Assembly (NCBI GenBank): GCA_964532485.1
Contig: CAZHKE010000005.1
Span: forward strand, 1 to 64,000
Length of the DNA stretch: 64,000 nt
Reading direction: 5' to 3'
From: DATBSK01 sp964532485
Lineage (GTDB): Bacteria > Actinomycetota > Acidimicrobiia > IMCC26256 > PALSA-555
Below, in pieces: positions 51,246 through 59,502 of this stretch. Numbering within the stretch: position 1 is the stretch's first letter; each line of letters starts with the position of its first letter. Made by a program: the position numbers and the translations under genes. A model generated the notes under the pieces. It searched no databases, was not told where the DNA came from, and saw only the letters and a list, made by a program, of their open reading frames with translations.

Positions 51246-51278
51246 GTGATGGAGATCCTCGCCGGCCCCGACTCGTGA
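51246..51278 (+). CDS. Candidate 10-codon micro-ORF coupled to the nonapeptide-repeat gene
   Basis: GTG ATG opens a frame encoding MMEILAGPDS. It begins 6 nt after a good -10 and its TGA overlaps the GTG of the next gene by 4 nt (GTGA). Both features are those of real genes in this window. It may simply bring ribosomes to the next start, or be a leader peptide. Confidence 0.4.
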   Translation: MMEILAGPDS

Positions 51279-51712
51279 ACCCGCGCCTGCCGCGCCCCAG
51301 CCTCGACGGCGTCCTCAACCTGGTCGACGTCGATGCGCTGCTCGAGCACATCGACCTGAACCGCCAGCTCGACCGCATCGACCTGAACGCGCTCCTCGGG
51401 CGCCTCGACGTGAACCAGCTGCTCGACCGGGTCGACGTCGATCGGCTGATCGAGCGCGTCGACCTCGACGCAGTGATCGACCGGATCGACGTGAACCAGG
51501 TCGTCAATCGGGTCGACGTCGAGGAGCTCGTGCAACGCACCGAGGTCGGCGCGCTCATCATGGATTCGACGAGCGGCGTCGCACAGCGAGTCCTCGACGC
51601 TCTGCGATCGCAGGCCGTCGGCATAGACGGCTTCTCGAACCGGGTCATGAACAGGGTCTTGCGGCGCGACCCGACGACACTGCCTCTCGGTCCACCACGA
51701 TTCGAGCCATGA
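51275..51712 (+). CDS. Nonapeptide-repeat protein of unknown function
   Basis: The 145-residue protein has eight uninterrupted nine-residue repeats (residues 17-88). Their pattern is hydrophobic-D-[V/L]-[D/N]-x-x-h-x-R, as in VDVDRLIER. A degenerate ninth (TEVGALIMD) and a C-terminal segment (SGVAQRVLDALRSQAV, NRVMNRVLRRDP) follow. There is no signal peptide or membrane span. The gene overlaps the RDD membrane-protein gene by 4 nt, so the product probably acts with it at the membrane. I recall similar repeats joined to RDD domains in other actinobacteria, but cannot confirm it here. Confidence 0.8.
   Translation: MNPRLPRPSLDGVLNLVDVDALLEHIDLNRQLDRIDLNALLGRLDVNQLLDRVDVDRLIERVDLDAVIDRIDVNQVVNRVDVEELVQRTEVGALIMDSTSGVAQRVLDALRSQAVGIDGFSNRVMNRVLRRDPTTLPLGPPRFEP
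51323..51538 (+). repeat. Eight tandem 27-bp coding repeats
   Basis: The units encode the nonapeptides. They are diverged at the DNA level while the amino-acid pattern is kept, so selection maintains the pattern rather than recent slippage. Confidence 0.85.
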
Positions 51713-52224
51713 GGAAGGCGACACCCGAGACGTCGAAGCTGGGTCACTACGCCGGTCCGGCAACGAGAGCCGCGGCCTACGTCGTCGACCTCGCGATCAG
51801 CGTCGGCCTGTTCGTCGCCACGACCGCAGTCGTGCTGTTCCTGTTCGCCCTCGTGACCAGCTTCGACCTCGACGGCGACGAGATCCCGCCGTGGGTCTCA
51901 GCGGTCCTCTTCGCCGCCTGGCTGTTCCTCTACTTCGGCGGCTCGTGGGCGGCGTCGGGGAAGACCGCGGGCATGTCGCTGCTCGGCCTGCGTGTCGTCG
52001 ACCGTGACGGCAGCGACCTCGACTCGTGGCGCGGCTTCCTGCGGGCGCCCGCGCTGGCGCTGAGCATCTCGCTGTTCGGCCTCGGTCTGATCGGCGTCGT
52101 CATCGGGCGCGAGAACCGGGGCCTCCAGGACGTCATCGCCGGCAGCGTCGTCGTGTACGACTGGGACGCTCGCGCCGCGCGGCTGCGCTTCCTCGCCCGC
52201 CGGAGAGAGTCCGTCGTAGAGTGA
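51709..52224 (+). CDS. RDD-family membrane protein
   Basis: The 171-residue protein has the RDD arrangement: R and D flanking the first span (TRAAAYVVDLAI), span 2 at about 61-80, GKTAGMSLLGLRVVD and GLQDVIAGSVVV. RDD proteins sit in the membrane, and some function as transporters or stress-related factors, but most are unassigned. ATG overlaps the stop of the nonapeptide gene as ATGA. It is followed by an HdeD-like gene 25 nt later. Confidence 0.9.
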   Translation: MRKATPETSKLGHYAGPATRAAAYVVDLAISVGLFVATTAVVLFLFALVTSFDLDGDEIPPWVSAVLFAAWLFLYFGGSWAASGKTAGMSLLGLRVVDRDGSDLDSWRGFLRAPALALSISLFGLGLIGVVIGRENRGLQDVIAGSVVVYDWDARAARLRFLARRRESVVE

Positions 52225-52249
52225 CGGAGTCGCCAGCCGAGGAACGCCG

Positions 52250-52840
52250 ATGCTGAACCCGCTCTCTGGCCCACCGCAGCTCGACCGGGCAACCGCCGAG
52301 AAGCTGAGCCGCGGATGGTGGATGCTCCTGGTCGCCGGCATCATCTCGGTGATCGCAGGGATCCTCATCCTCACGATCGACTGGACGGTCGAGGATCTGG
52401 CGGTCTTCGTCTCGTTCCTGTTCATCGTGAAGGGCGTGCTCACCATCGCCACGCCACCCGTCGAGACCAGCGATCGCAGCTGGAACTTCTTCAAGGGTGC
52501 GATCGAGATCATCGTCGGCATCGCGTTCCTCGCGTGGCCCGAGCCGACCCTGCTGACTGCGGCGATCTTCATCGGCGCGTGGGTCGTGGTGTCGGGTCTC
52601 TTCACGATCATCGGGGCGATCGCGAACCGTCACGACGTCCAGATGTGGTGGCTGTACCTGATCTTCGGCGTCGTCGAGGTGCCGCTGGGGATCATCCTGT
52701 TGAACCGGCCGAGCCTGACGCTCGCCATCGCGATCGCGATGGTCGGCATCTGGGCGATCCTCGTGGGCACGCTCGAGATCGTGTCGTCGTTCGAGGTCAA
52801 GGACCTGCCCCGCAAGCTCGGGATGCGTGACGGATCGTGA
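52250..52840 (+). CDS. HdeD-family (DUF308) membrane protein
   Basis: The 196-residue protein has six predicted membrane spans in three hairpin pairs. GWWMLLVAGIISVIAGI, FKGAIEIIVGIAFLAWPEP and LYLIFGVVEVPLGIILLNRP are the repeated HdeD/DUF308 units. HdeD in E. coli is linked to acid resistance, but most members are unstudied. The ATG has GAGGA upstream. It overlaps the amidohydrolase gene by 4 nt (GTGA). Confidence 0.9.
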   Translation: MLNPLSGPPQLDRATAEKLSRGWWMLLVAGIISVIAGILILTIDWTVEDLAVFVSFLFIVKGVLTIATPPVETSDRSWNFFKGAIEIIVGIAFLAWPEPTLLTAAIFIGAWVVVSGLFTIIGAIANRHDVQMWWLYLIFGVVEVPLGIILLNRPSLTLAIAIAMVGIWAILVGTLEIVSSFEVKDLPRKLGMRDGS

Positions 52841-54048
52841 CGACGTACGCCGACCCCACTGCATCGCTCGATCCCGAGCTCTTCCTCCCCGAGCCGGAGC
52901 CGCGCGAGGTCCGGTACACGGTCATCTCCGTCGACGACCACCTCGTCGAACCGCCGAACATGTTCGAGGGTCGGCTGCCGGCGAAGCTCCAGGACCGCGC
53001 ACCGAAGATCGTGACCGATGAGCACGGGCACGAGGTCTGGGAGTTCGAGGGCGAGCGCCACTTCCAGGTCGGGCAGAACGCGGTGGCCGGCCGGCGACCC
53101 GAGACCGTGAGGATCGAGCCCTTCCGCTTCGACCAGATGCGCCCGGGCTGCTACGACCCCGACGCGCGCGTGCGCGACATGGACATCGGCGGCATCTGGG
53201 CGTCGCTGTGCTTCCCGTCGATGATCACCGGGTTCTGCGGACGCGTCTACTCGCAGATCGCCGATCGAGAGCTCGGCCGGGCGGTCACGCGCGCGTGGAA
53301 CGACTGGATGCACGACGAGTGGTGGGGCTCGCACCCCGACCGCTTCATCCCGCTCGGCATCATCGACCTCACCGACGCCGAGGCCGGCGCCGCCGAGATC
53401 CGACGCAACGCCGACCGCGGCTTCGTGACCGTGTCGCTGCCCGAGCGTCCGCACCGGATCGGGCTGCCGTCCATCTTCGAGGACCACTGGGAGCCGATCA
53501 TCCGTGCGTGCGCGGAGACCGGGACGGTGATCAGCCTGCACGTCGGCTCGTCGGGCATGGCCGAGTTCGCGCCCGGCTGCCCACCGCTCCAGATCGGGGC
53601 CACCCTGTTCGGCCAGCTCTCGTTGACCGCGTGCGCTGAGTGGGTCTGGTCGGCCTGGGCCGTGAAGTACCCCGAGTTGAAGATCGCGATGTCCGAGGGT
53701 GGCATCGGCTGGGTCGCGATGCTCATCGACCGGCTCGACAACATCGTCGACCGCTCCGGCTACGGCCTCGACGGCTTCGACGGCAGGCGCCCCGCTGACG
53801 TGCTCCGGCAGAGCTTCTGGTTCTGCACCATCGACGACCCGTCGACCATCGAGACGCGCCACGCCATCGGCATCGACCACGTCATGGTCGAGACCGACTA
53901 CCCGCACGGCGACGGCACCTGGCCCGACACCCAGGCGGTGATCGAGCGGTGCTGGGGGCACCTGCCCGTCGACGACCTGCGGAAGATGACCCATCAGAAC
54001 GCGGCCGCGCTCTACCGCCACCCGCTGCCGCCGAGTCCCGTTCCCTGA
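52837..54048 (+). CDS. Amidohydrolase family protein (COG2159-like metal-dependent hydrolase)
   Basis: The 403-residue protein is a TIM-barrel amidohydrolase of the ACMSD/gamma-resorcylate decarboxylase group. VISVDDHLVEPPNMF carries the first metal motif (D-x-H). GTVISLHVGSSG supplies the metal histidine, and DHVMVETDYPHGDGTWPDT the final aspartate. Members hydrolyse or decarboxylate aromatic and cyclic compounds. The first motif is D-D-H rather than the H-x-H of classical amidohydrolases. GTG start is coupled to the HdeD gene. Confidence 0.88.
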   Translation: MTTYADPTASLDPELFLPEPEPREVRYTVISVDDHLVEPPNMFEGRLPAKLQDRAPKIVTDEHGHEVWEFEGERHFQVGQNAVAGRRPETVRIEPFRFDQMRPGCYDPDARVRDMDIGGIWASLCFPSMITGFCGRVYSQIADRELGRAVTRAWNDWMHDEWWGSHPDRFIPLGIIDLTDAEAGAAEIRRNADRGFVTVSLPERPHRIGLPSIFEDHWEPIIRACAETGTVISLHVGSSGMAEFAPGCPPLQIGATLFGQLSLTACAEWVWSAWAVKYPELKIAMSEGGIGWVAMLIDRLDNIVDRSGYGLDGFDGRRPADVLRQSFWFCTIDDPSTIETRHAIGIDHVMVETDYPHGDGTWPDTQAVIERCWGHLPVDDLRKMTHQNAAALYRHPLPPSPVP

Positions 54049-54060
54049 TCAGGACCCGGC

Positions 54061-55278
54061 GTGCAGGAGCACGGCAGGCCGGCCGGTGAGATCCTCGCCG
54101 ACCTCGACGAGCGGCAGGGCCGCGATCCCGACGTCCACGGAGCCCGCCTCTTCGGTCTGACGTACCCGACCGGCCGGGCCGAGCTCGAGGAGCTCGTGCA
54201 CGCGGTGTACTCGCGATACCTCTTCGGCAACGCGCTGAACCCGTACAAGTTCGTCGAGCTCGCCGCGCTCGAGGCCGACGTGCTGGCCGATGTCGGCTCG
54301 CTCGTGCACCTGCCCGACGGTGGGGGCGGGACGATGACGTCGGGTGGCACGGAGTCCATCCTGATGTCGATGCTCGTCAACCGGGAGCGAGCACGCGCGC
54401 GTGGCATCGAACGGCCACGAGTCGTCGCCGCGGTCACTGCGCACCCCGCGTACGCGAAGGCCGCGCACTACTTCGACATGGAGCTCGTCCAGTACCCGGT
54501 CGACGACCGATGGCGTGCCGACGTCGGAGCGGCCGAGGCGGTCGTCGACGATCGCACTGCCGTGCTCGTGGCGTCGGCGTTCTCGTATCCCCACGGTGTG
54601 ATGGACCCGGTGGTCGACCTCGCCGCGCTCGCTGCGGAGCACGGCGTGGGGTGTCACGTCGACGCGTGCATCGGCAGCTTCGTGCTCCCCTTCCTCGAGC
54701 GGCTCGGGCACGACGTCCCACCCTGGGACTTCCGGGTCGAGGGTGTCACCGAGATCTCGGCCGACATCCACAAGTACGGCTTCGTCCCGAAGGGGGCGTC
54801 GGTTGTCCTCCATCGCGACGCCGACTGGTTCGGTCATCAGGTGTTCCTCTACGACCGGTGGCCGTCCGGGCTCTACGGGTCACCGGCGATGGCCGGCGCA
54901 CGTGCGGCCGCTCCCATCGCGGCCGCATGGGCGATGCTGCGCCTCCTCGGCCTCCAGGGGTACACGGAGATCCAACGCGACCTCGCGGCGACGACCGCGC
55001 ACGTGCGGGCTGCGATCGACGCGACGCCGGCTGTCGACATCGTCGGCGATCCCGTGGGGCCGGTGCTCGCGATGCAGGCGGACGACGTCGACCTCTACGC
55101 GGTCGGTGACGTCATGGATGATCGAGGCTGGAACCTCAATCGCAACACCGATCCGCGCGGCTTGCACCTCATGCTCTCGCCCGCACACGGAGCCATCGTC
55201 GACGAGCTGCTGGATGACTTCGCCGACGCCGTCGCCCACCACGGTGCGTCACGCGGCGTCGAGCCCCGCTACTCCTGA
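54061..55278 (+). CDS. PLP-dependent decarboxylase/sphingosine-1-phosphate-lyase-like enzyme
   Basis: The 405-residue protein is a group II decarboxylase-fold PLP enzyme. Its cofactor motifs are TSGGTESILMSML, VHVDACIG-type GCHVDACIGSF and K238 in SADIHKYGFVPKG. The pattern fits the sphingosine-1-phosphate lyase branch more than glutamate or aromatic decarboxylases. In bacteria it may cleave a phosphorylated amino alcohol or decarboxylate an amino acid. The GTG start is 12 nt after the amidohydrolase stop, without a clear ribosome site. It is probably part of the same transcript. Confidence 0.86.
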   Translation: MQEHGRPAGEILADLDERQGRDPDVHGARLFGLTYPTGRAELEELVHAVYSRYLFGNALNPYKFVELAALEADVLADVGSLVHLPDGGGGTMTSGGTESILMSMLVNRERARARGIERPRVVAAVTAHPAYAKAAHYFDMELVQYPVDDRWRADVGAAEAVVDDRTAVLVASAFSYPHGVMDPVVDLAALAAEHGVGCHVDACIGSFVLPFLERLGHDVPPWDFRVEGVTEISADIHKYGFVPKGASVVLHRDADWFGHQVFLYDRWPSGLYGSPAMAGARAAAPIAAAWAMLRLLGLQGYTEIQRDLAATTAHVRAAIDATPAVDIVGDPVGPVLAMQADDVDLYAVGDVMDDRGWNLNRNTDPRGLHLMLSPAHGAIVDELLDDFADAVAHHGASRGVEPRYS

Positions 55279-55335
55279 GCGCTCTCGCTCTGGCGCTCCG
55301 AGTCGCGCGCGCTTCGGTTGTCGGGCGGGTGCGTC

Positions 55336-55341
55336 TAGCGT
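55336..55341 (+). promoter_or_regulatory. Leaderless -10 (TAGCGT) for the alpha/beta hydrolase
   Basis: It lies 6 nt before the GTG at 55348. Confidence 0.5.
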
Positions 55342-55347
55342 CGCGCT

Positions 55348-56274
55348 GTGGGTGACTCGCGTCGTGCGGCGCTGCGGTGGCACCGCTTGTCGGTCGACGG
55401 CCGCGCCGCCTCGTGCCTCGAGGCCGGTGAGGGTCCCCCGGTCGTCTTCCTGCACGGGTTCGGACTCAGTCACCACGCGTACCGCGCCCCGGTGCGACGC
55501 CTCGCCGCGACGGGCGTTCGCGTCCTCGCGCCCGCGCTCCCGGGCTTCGGCGGCACCGCCGCGCTCCCCGCGGCGGCCGGTGACCTGCACGGATACGCAG
55601 GCTGGGTGACGGCGTTCCTCGACGCCATGCGGGTGAAGGGCCCGGTCCTGCTCGTCGGGCACTCCTTCGGCGGCGGGATCGCCATCGTGACCGCGCACGA
55701 CCATCCGGCTCGCGTCGGCGGGCTCGTGCTCGTCAACGCCGTCGGTGGCGCGACCTGGACGCACGACGGCGAGCTCGTGCGCGACATCTCGGAGCGGCCG
55801 CTCTGGGACTGGGGCCTGCGGTTCTCGGCCGACGTCCGGAGCGCCCGGGGGCTGGCTCGCGTGCTGCCGGTGGTCGTGGCCGAGGCGGTGCCGAACCTCG
55901 TGCTCGACCCGCGCGCGTTCGTGCGGGCCGCGCGCCTCGCGCGCACCGCCGATCTCACCGACGAGCTCGAGACCCTGCGGCGTCGCGGGCTGCCCGTCGT
56001 CATCGTCTGGTCGCCGCACGACCAGGTCGTCACCGAGGCGTCTGTCGACGCGCTGCGCGAGGCGCTCGGTGACGCGCCCGCGATCAGCGTGCCCGGTGGG
56101 CACAGCTGGCTCCTCGCCGATCCCGAGCACTTCGGTGAGGTGATGACGAACGTCGTCGCCGTCGCCGAGCGCGCCCACTGGCTCGACGCGGGCCGCGTCC
56201 GGCACTGGTGGCGACGCATGCGCGCTCGCCTCGGCGGCAAGCGCGCGCCGGCCCCCGACATCGGCACCGGCTGA
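55348..56274 (+). CDS. Alpha/beta-fold hydrolase
   Basis: The 308-residue protein has VVFLHGFGLSHHAYR for the oxyanion hole, the nucleophile S106 in LLVGHSFGGGIA, VIVWSPHDQVV with the likely acid and GGHSWLLADP with the catalytic histidine. It could be an esterase, lipase or C-C hydrolase. It lacks a signal peptide. Its TGA is immediately followed by the GTG of an acyltransferase gene, so the two are one operon, and a role in trimming or supplying acyl groups is possible (inference). Confidence 0.9.
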   Translation: MGDSRRAALRWHRLSVDGRAASCLEAGEGPPVVFLHGFGLSHHAYRAPVRRLAATGVRVLAPALPGFGGTAALPAAAGDLHGYAGWVTAFLDAMRVKGPVLLVGHSFGGGIAIVTAHDHPARVGGLVLVNAVGGATWTHDGELVRDISERPLWDWGLRFSADVRSARGLARVLPVVVAEAVPNLVLDPRAFVRAARLARTADLTDELETLRRRGLPVVIVWSPHDQVVTEASVDALREALGDAPAISVPGGHSWLLADPEHFGEVMTNVVAVAERAHWLDAGRVRHWWRRMRARLGGKRAPAPDIGTG

Positions 56275-58239
56275 GTGGCACCGGGAGCCGCGGGGGCAGA
56301 GCGGCTCGCCACCGACGCGGGCACCGCGGCGCCGTCGATCCCGTACCAGCCGGGGCTCGACGGCCTGCGCGCCGTCGCGGTCGGTGCCGTGCTGCTGTAC
56401 CACGGTGGTGTCGCGTGGATGCGCGGCGGCTTTCTCGGCGTCGACATCTTCTTCGTCCTCTCGGGCTACCTCATCACGACCCTGTTGCTCGTCGAGTGGG
56501 GTCGAACCGGGCGCATCCGCCTGCTCGCGTTCTGGGCGCGCCGTGCGCGGCGACTGCTGCCTGCACTCGCGCTGTTGCTCGTCGGTGTCGTGCTGTTCGG
56601 GCTGCTCGTTGCCGCACCCGAGACCCTTGATCGGTTGCGCGACGACGCGCTCTCCGCGATCGGCTACGTGGCGAACTGGCGGTTCATCGCGTCGGGGCAG
56701 GGCTACTTCGACCAGTTCGCCGAGCCGTCACCGCTGCGCCACACGTGGTCGCTGGCGATCGAGGAGCAGTTCTACCTGCTGTGGCCGTTCATCCTGCTGG
56801 CGCTGCTGCACTGGCGCCCACGGCTGACGACGCTCGCTCGCGTCTTCGCCGCCGGCGCGATCGTCTCCGCCGCGCTCATGGCGGTGCTCGTGAACCCCGG
56901 AGGCGACCCTTCGCGCGTGTACTACGGCACCGACACCCGCGCACAGGCGTTGCTCGTCGGGGCGGCGCTGGCTGCGGTCACCCTGCGCCTGCGCACCCGT
57001 CGCGACGGCCCGGGCCCCGGTGCACCCTGGGTCAGGGCCGGGGTCGCGGGTGGCGTGGTGCTCGGCCTCCTGCTCGTGCTCGTGCGCGACACGTCGTCAT
57101 GGATGTATCGAGGCGGCTACCTGCTCGCTGCCGTGGCGACCGCCGCGGTCATCGGTGCCGCGATCCAGCCCAAGCGCAACGCGATCCGCTCGGCACTCGG
57201 CCCGGCGCCACTCCGGTGGGTGGGGGCGATCTCGTACGGTCTCTACCTCTGGCACTGGCCGGTGTACCTCACGCTGACGAACGAGCGCACGGGCCTCGAC
57301 GGCACCGGGCTGCTCGTCGTCCGCATCGCAGTGTCGTTCGCAGCCGCCACCGTGTCGTACTACCTCGTCGAGCTGCCCGTTCGACATCGACAGCTGCTGC
57401 GCGACGTCCCGCGCGCGCTCGTCGCGATCCCCGTGGTCGCGGCGATTCTCGCGTTCGCCTTCCTGGCGATCCCGACCGTGCGCGGTGACGAGTCCGGCGA
57501 GGTCGCAGCCGTGGGTCGGACCGAGCCGGCACCTCCCGGGTCCACCACGCCGCCGGCTTCCGTGCTGGTCGTCGGCGACTCGGTCGCCCGGACGATGGGT
57601 GACGGGTTCGACCGGGCATCGCACGCCGCCGGCGTCGAGCTCTTCAACCGCGGTCAGCTGGCGTGCGGGCTCGCGCAACGCGGTCGCATCGAACGCGGCG
57701 GGCAGTGGGTCGACACCGAACCCGCGTGTGACGGCTGGCCGACGCAGTGGAAGAGCTGGGTCGACGAGATCGCGCCCGAGGTCTCCGTCGTACTGTTCGA
57801 CGTGTTCGTGGTGTCCGATCTCGAGATCGACGGAGCGACGCTCGAGCTCGGGTCGAAGGCGTCCGACGCCTATCTGCGGAAGCAGCTGGAGCGTGGGATC
57901 GCCATCCTGCGGTCACACGACGGGCGCGTGGTCCTGCTGACCGCGCCGTACAACCACCGCCCCGAGGTCGTCGGTCAGCCCGCTCGCTGGGCCGAGGACG
58001 ATCGCGCGCGTGTCGACCACTGGAACGAGGTCCTGCGCTCGGTCGTGGAGGATCTCGGTGACTCGGCGGTCACCCTCGCCGACCTCAACGACCATCTCTC
58101 ACCGCAGGGCAGGTACACGAACACCCGGAAGGGCGTCGAGCTGCGCTACGACGGCGTGCACTTCAACCCCGAGGCGGGCGAGCTCGTCTTCGGGTGGCTG
58201 CTCCCGCAGCTGGGTGCACCTCAGGCAGAGACGATCTGA
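56275..58239 (+). CDS. OafA/YrhL-type acyltransferase with C-terminal SGNH domain
   Basis: The 654-residue protein is a paralogue of the gene at 33237-35210 with the same two-domain plan. PGLDGLRAVAV, YHGG, GVDIFFVLSGYLITTLLL and SLAIEEQFYLLWP mark the membrane acyltransferase. GDSVARTMG and YDGVHFNPEAG mark the SGNH domain. It would O-acylate a cell-surface glycan. GTG start directly follows the hydrolase stop. Its last 19 nt overlap the convergent secreted-protein gene. Confidence 0.92.
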   Translation: MAPGAAGAERLATDAGTAAPSIPYQPGLDGLRAVAVGAVLLYHGGVAWMRGGFLGVDIFFVLSGYLITTLLLVEWGRTGRIRLLAFWARRARRLLPALALLLVGVVLFGLLVAAPETLDRLRDDALSAIGYVANWRFIASGQGYFDQFAEPSPLRHTWSLAIEEQFYLLWPFILLALLHWRPRLTTLARVFAAGAIVSAALMAVLVNPGGDPSRVYYGTDTRAQALLVGAALAAVTLRLRTRRDGPGPGAPWVRAGVAGGVVLGLLLVLVRDTSSWMYRGGYLLAAVATAAVIGAAIQPKRNAIRSALGPAPLRWVGAISYGLYLWHWPVYLTLTNERTGLDGTGLLVVRIAVSFAAATVSYYLVELPVRHRQLLRDVPRALVAIPVVAAILAFAFLAIPTVRGDESGEVAAVGRTEPAPPGSTTPPASVLVVGDSVARTMGDGFDRASHAAGVELFNRGQLACGLAQRGRIERGGQWVDTEPACDGWPTQWKSWVDEIAPEVSVVLFDVFVVSDLEIDGATLELGSKASDAYLRKQLERGIAILRSHDGRVVLLTAPYNHRPEVVGQPARWAEDDRARVDHWNEVLRSVVEDLGDSAVTLADLNDHLSPQGRYTNTRKGVELRYDGVHFNPEAGELVFGWLLPQLGAPQAETI

Positions 58240-58781
58240 CAGTCGTCGTTGGCGGCGAACGCCTCGAGGAGCGGCGCGGCGTCGGCAGTCCGCGCCGCCG
58301 AGAACGCGGCCTGGATCGCCTCCAACCCGGCCTCGAGCGCGTCCTGCGCGGTCCGCGCCGCGGTCGTGAACGTCTCGGGGTCCTTCGTCGAGGCCTGCGC
58401 GAGCGACTTCTTCGCTTGCGAGACGGTGCGCTGCACCTGCGTGAAGCCCTCACGCATCGTCGCCGCGATCTGCTGGCCGCCCTTCACGTCGGGCTTGCCG
58501 GCGTCCTTCAGCTCCGCGACGAGCTTCTTGGTCTGCTGCTGCGTCGTCGTGAGCAGCTTCCCGAGGCGCTTCTTGACGTCGGCTGCCGACTTGGGCGGCG
58601 CCTTCGCGGTCTTCGTGCTCGCCGAGCTGATCTGCGTGCCCCACGTGTCGAGCGCTCCGCAGACCGACGACGTCCACGCCTTGGGAGACGCGCCGGCTCC
58701 AGCAGCGGGGGCGGCGAGCAGGAGGGTCAGCGCCGCGACGAGGGCAGCTGCGGTGGCGAGACGACGGGGAGCAGGAGTCAC
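58221..58781 (-). CDS. Small secreted helical protein of unknown function
   Basis: The 186-residue protein has a signal peptide (about 1-30, ending AGAGAS). An almost wholly helical, Ala/Lys/Thr-rich mature part follows (KKRLGKLLTTTQQQTKKLVAEL, probably coiled). Two cysteines lie near the ends of the mature part (SSVCGAL and NDDCQIV), able to form a disulfide that ties the ends together. I do not recognise the family. GTG at 58781 is chosen because TAGCGT lies 8 nt upstream and the signal peptide follows directly. Confidence 0.75.
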   Translation of the reverse strand: MTPAPRRLATAAALVAALTLLLAAPAAGAGASPKAWTSSVCGALDTWGTQISSASTKTAKAPPKSAADVKKRLGKLLTTTQQQTKKLVAELKDAGKPDVKGGQQIAATMREGFTQVQRTVSQAKKSLAQASTKDPETFTTAARTAQDALEAGLEAIQAAFSAARTADAAPLLEAFAANDDCQIVSA

Positions 58782-58789
58782 GAGGGTGC

Positions 58790-58795
58790 ACGCTA
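58790..58795 (-). promoter_or_regulatory. Leaderless -10 (TAGCGT) for the small secreted protein
   Basis: It lies 8 nt before the GTG at 58781. Confidence 0.45.
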
Positions 58796-58887
58796 GCGAA
58801 GCCGCCCCCTCGCGATGCCACTCGCGTCGATGGCGCCGGTCGGCCGGTCCTCCGAGCGCGGTTTGACTCGGGGGTCCCCCGACACCG

Positions 58888-58893
58888 CAGACT
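58888..58893 (+). promoter_or_regulatory. Leaderless -10 (CAGACT) for the secreted protein at 58899
   Basis: It lies 5 nt before the GTG at 58899. Confidence 0.4.
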
Positions 58894-58898
58894 GTGGC

Positions 58899-59447
58899 GT
58901 GCCCCGACGTCCTGCGATCCTCCTCACGTGCCTCACCGCGGCTGCGATCGCCGCAGTGCCTCTCTCGCTGGGCGCGCTCACCGCGAGCGCCGCGCAGAAC
59001 GAGCCCGAGGTCGAGATCGAGTCGGTGACTCCGCCCGGCGGTCCGCCGGGGACGGAGATCGCCTACGGCCTCGCCGGCACCGACGAGGCCGGCAGCCGCG
59101 AGTGCGCGACGTCGAGTGCGTATCGCCTCGAGTTCCTCGCTCCCGACGGCACGCTCGTCGCCACCGGCGGCGAGACCGTCGCCGTCCCCGCGACCGCGCA
59201 ACCGGGTGACTCGTTCATCCGCCTCGTCTGCTACGTACCCGACGCGACCGGCCGCCGAGTGATCTACGGGCTCTGCGCCGGCTTCGCCGTCACGTCCGAA
59301 GGTCAGGCCGTGCCCGACGCCAGATCGACCGTCGCGGCCGACTGTCCGCCGACTCCCAGGCTCGTCCTCGGACAGTCGGTGATCGCCGTCGAACGCGCGA
59401 TGTCAGAAGCGTTCAACCCGCTGCTGTACTTCCCGCTGCCCAAGTAG
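58899..59447 (+). CDS. Secreted protein of unknown function
   Basis: The 182-residue protein has a signal peptide (1 to about 30, cleavage at ASA-AQN). A mature domain follows that begins with VEIESVTPPGGPPGTEIAYGL, the style of beta-sandwich (Ig/FN3-like) domains. It has four cysteines in the mature part (ECATSS, LVCYVP, GLCAGF, ADCPPT), so two disulfides are likely. No catalytic motif is visible. An earlier in-frame start is disfavoured because it would put about 28 polar residues before the signal peptide. Confidence 0.78.
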   Translation: MPRRPAILLTCLTAAAIAAVPLSLGALTASAAQNEPEVEIESVTPPGGPPGTEIAYGLAGTDEAGSRECATSSAYRLEFLAPDGTLVATGGETVAVPATAQPGDSFIRLVCYVPDATGRRVIYGLCAGFAVTSEGQAVPDARSTVAADCPPTPRLVLGQSVIAVERAMSEAFNPLLYFPLPK

Positions 59448-59490
59448 ACGAAGACCGGCCCAGGAACGCCCAACCGCACCGGCCCCCGGG

Positions 59491-59496
59491 CAGAAT
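59491..59496 (+). promoter_or_regulatory. Leaderless -10 (CAGAAT) for the PlsY-like gene
   Basis: It lies 6 nt before the ATG at 59503. Confidence 0.45.
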
Positions 59497-59502
59497 GACC
59501 CG

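Noticed and set aside
51125..51763. Minus-strand ORF with regular D-V-x repeats
   Set aside because: It mirrors the plus-strand nonapeptide repeats. The plus frame has coupled start, stop and promoter signals and the antisense frame has none.
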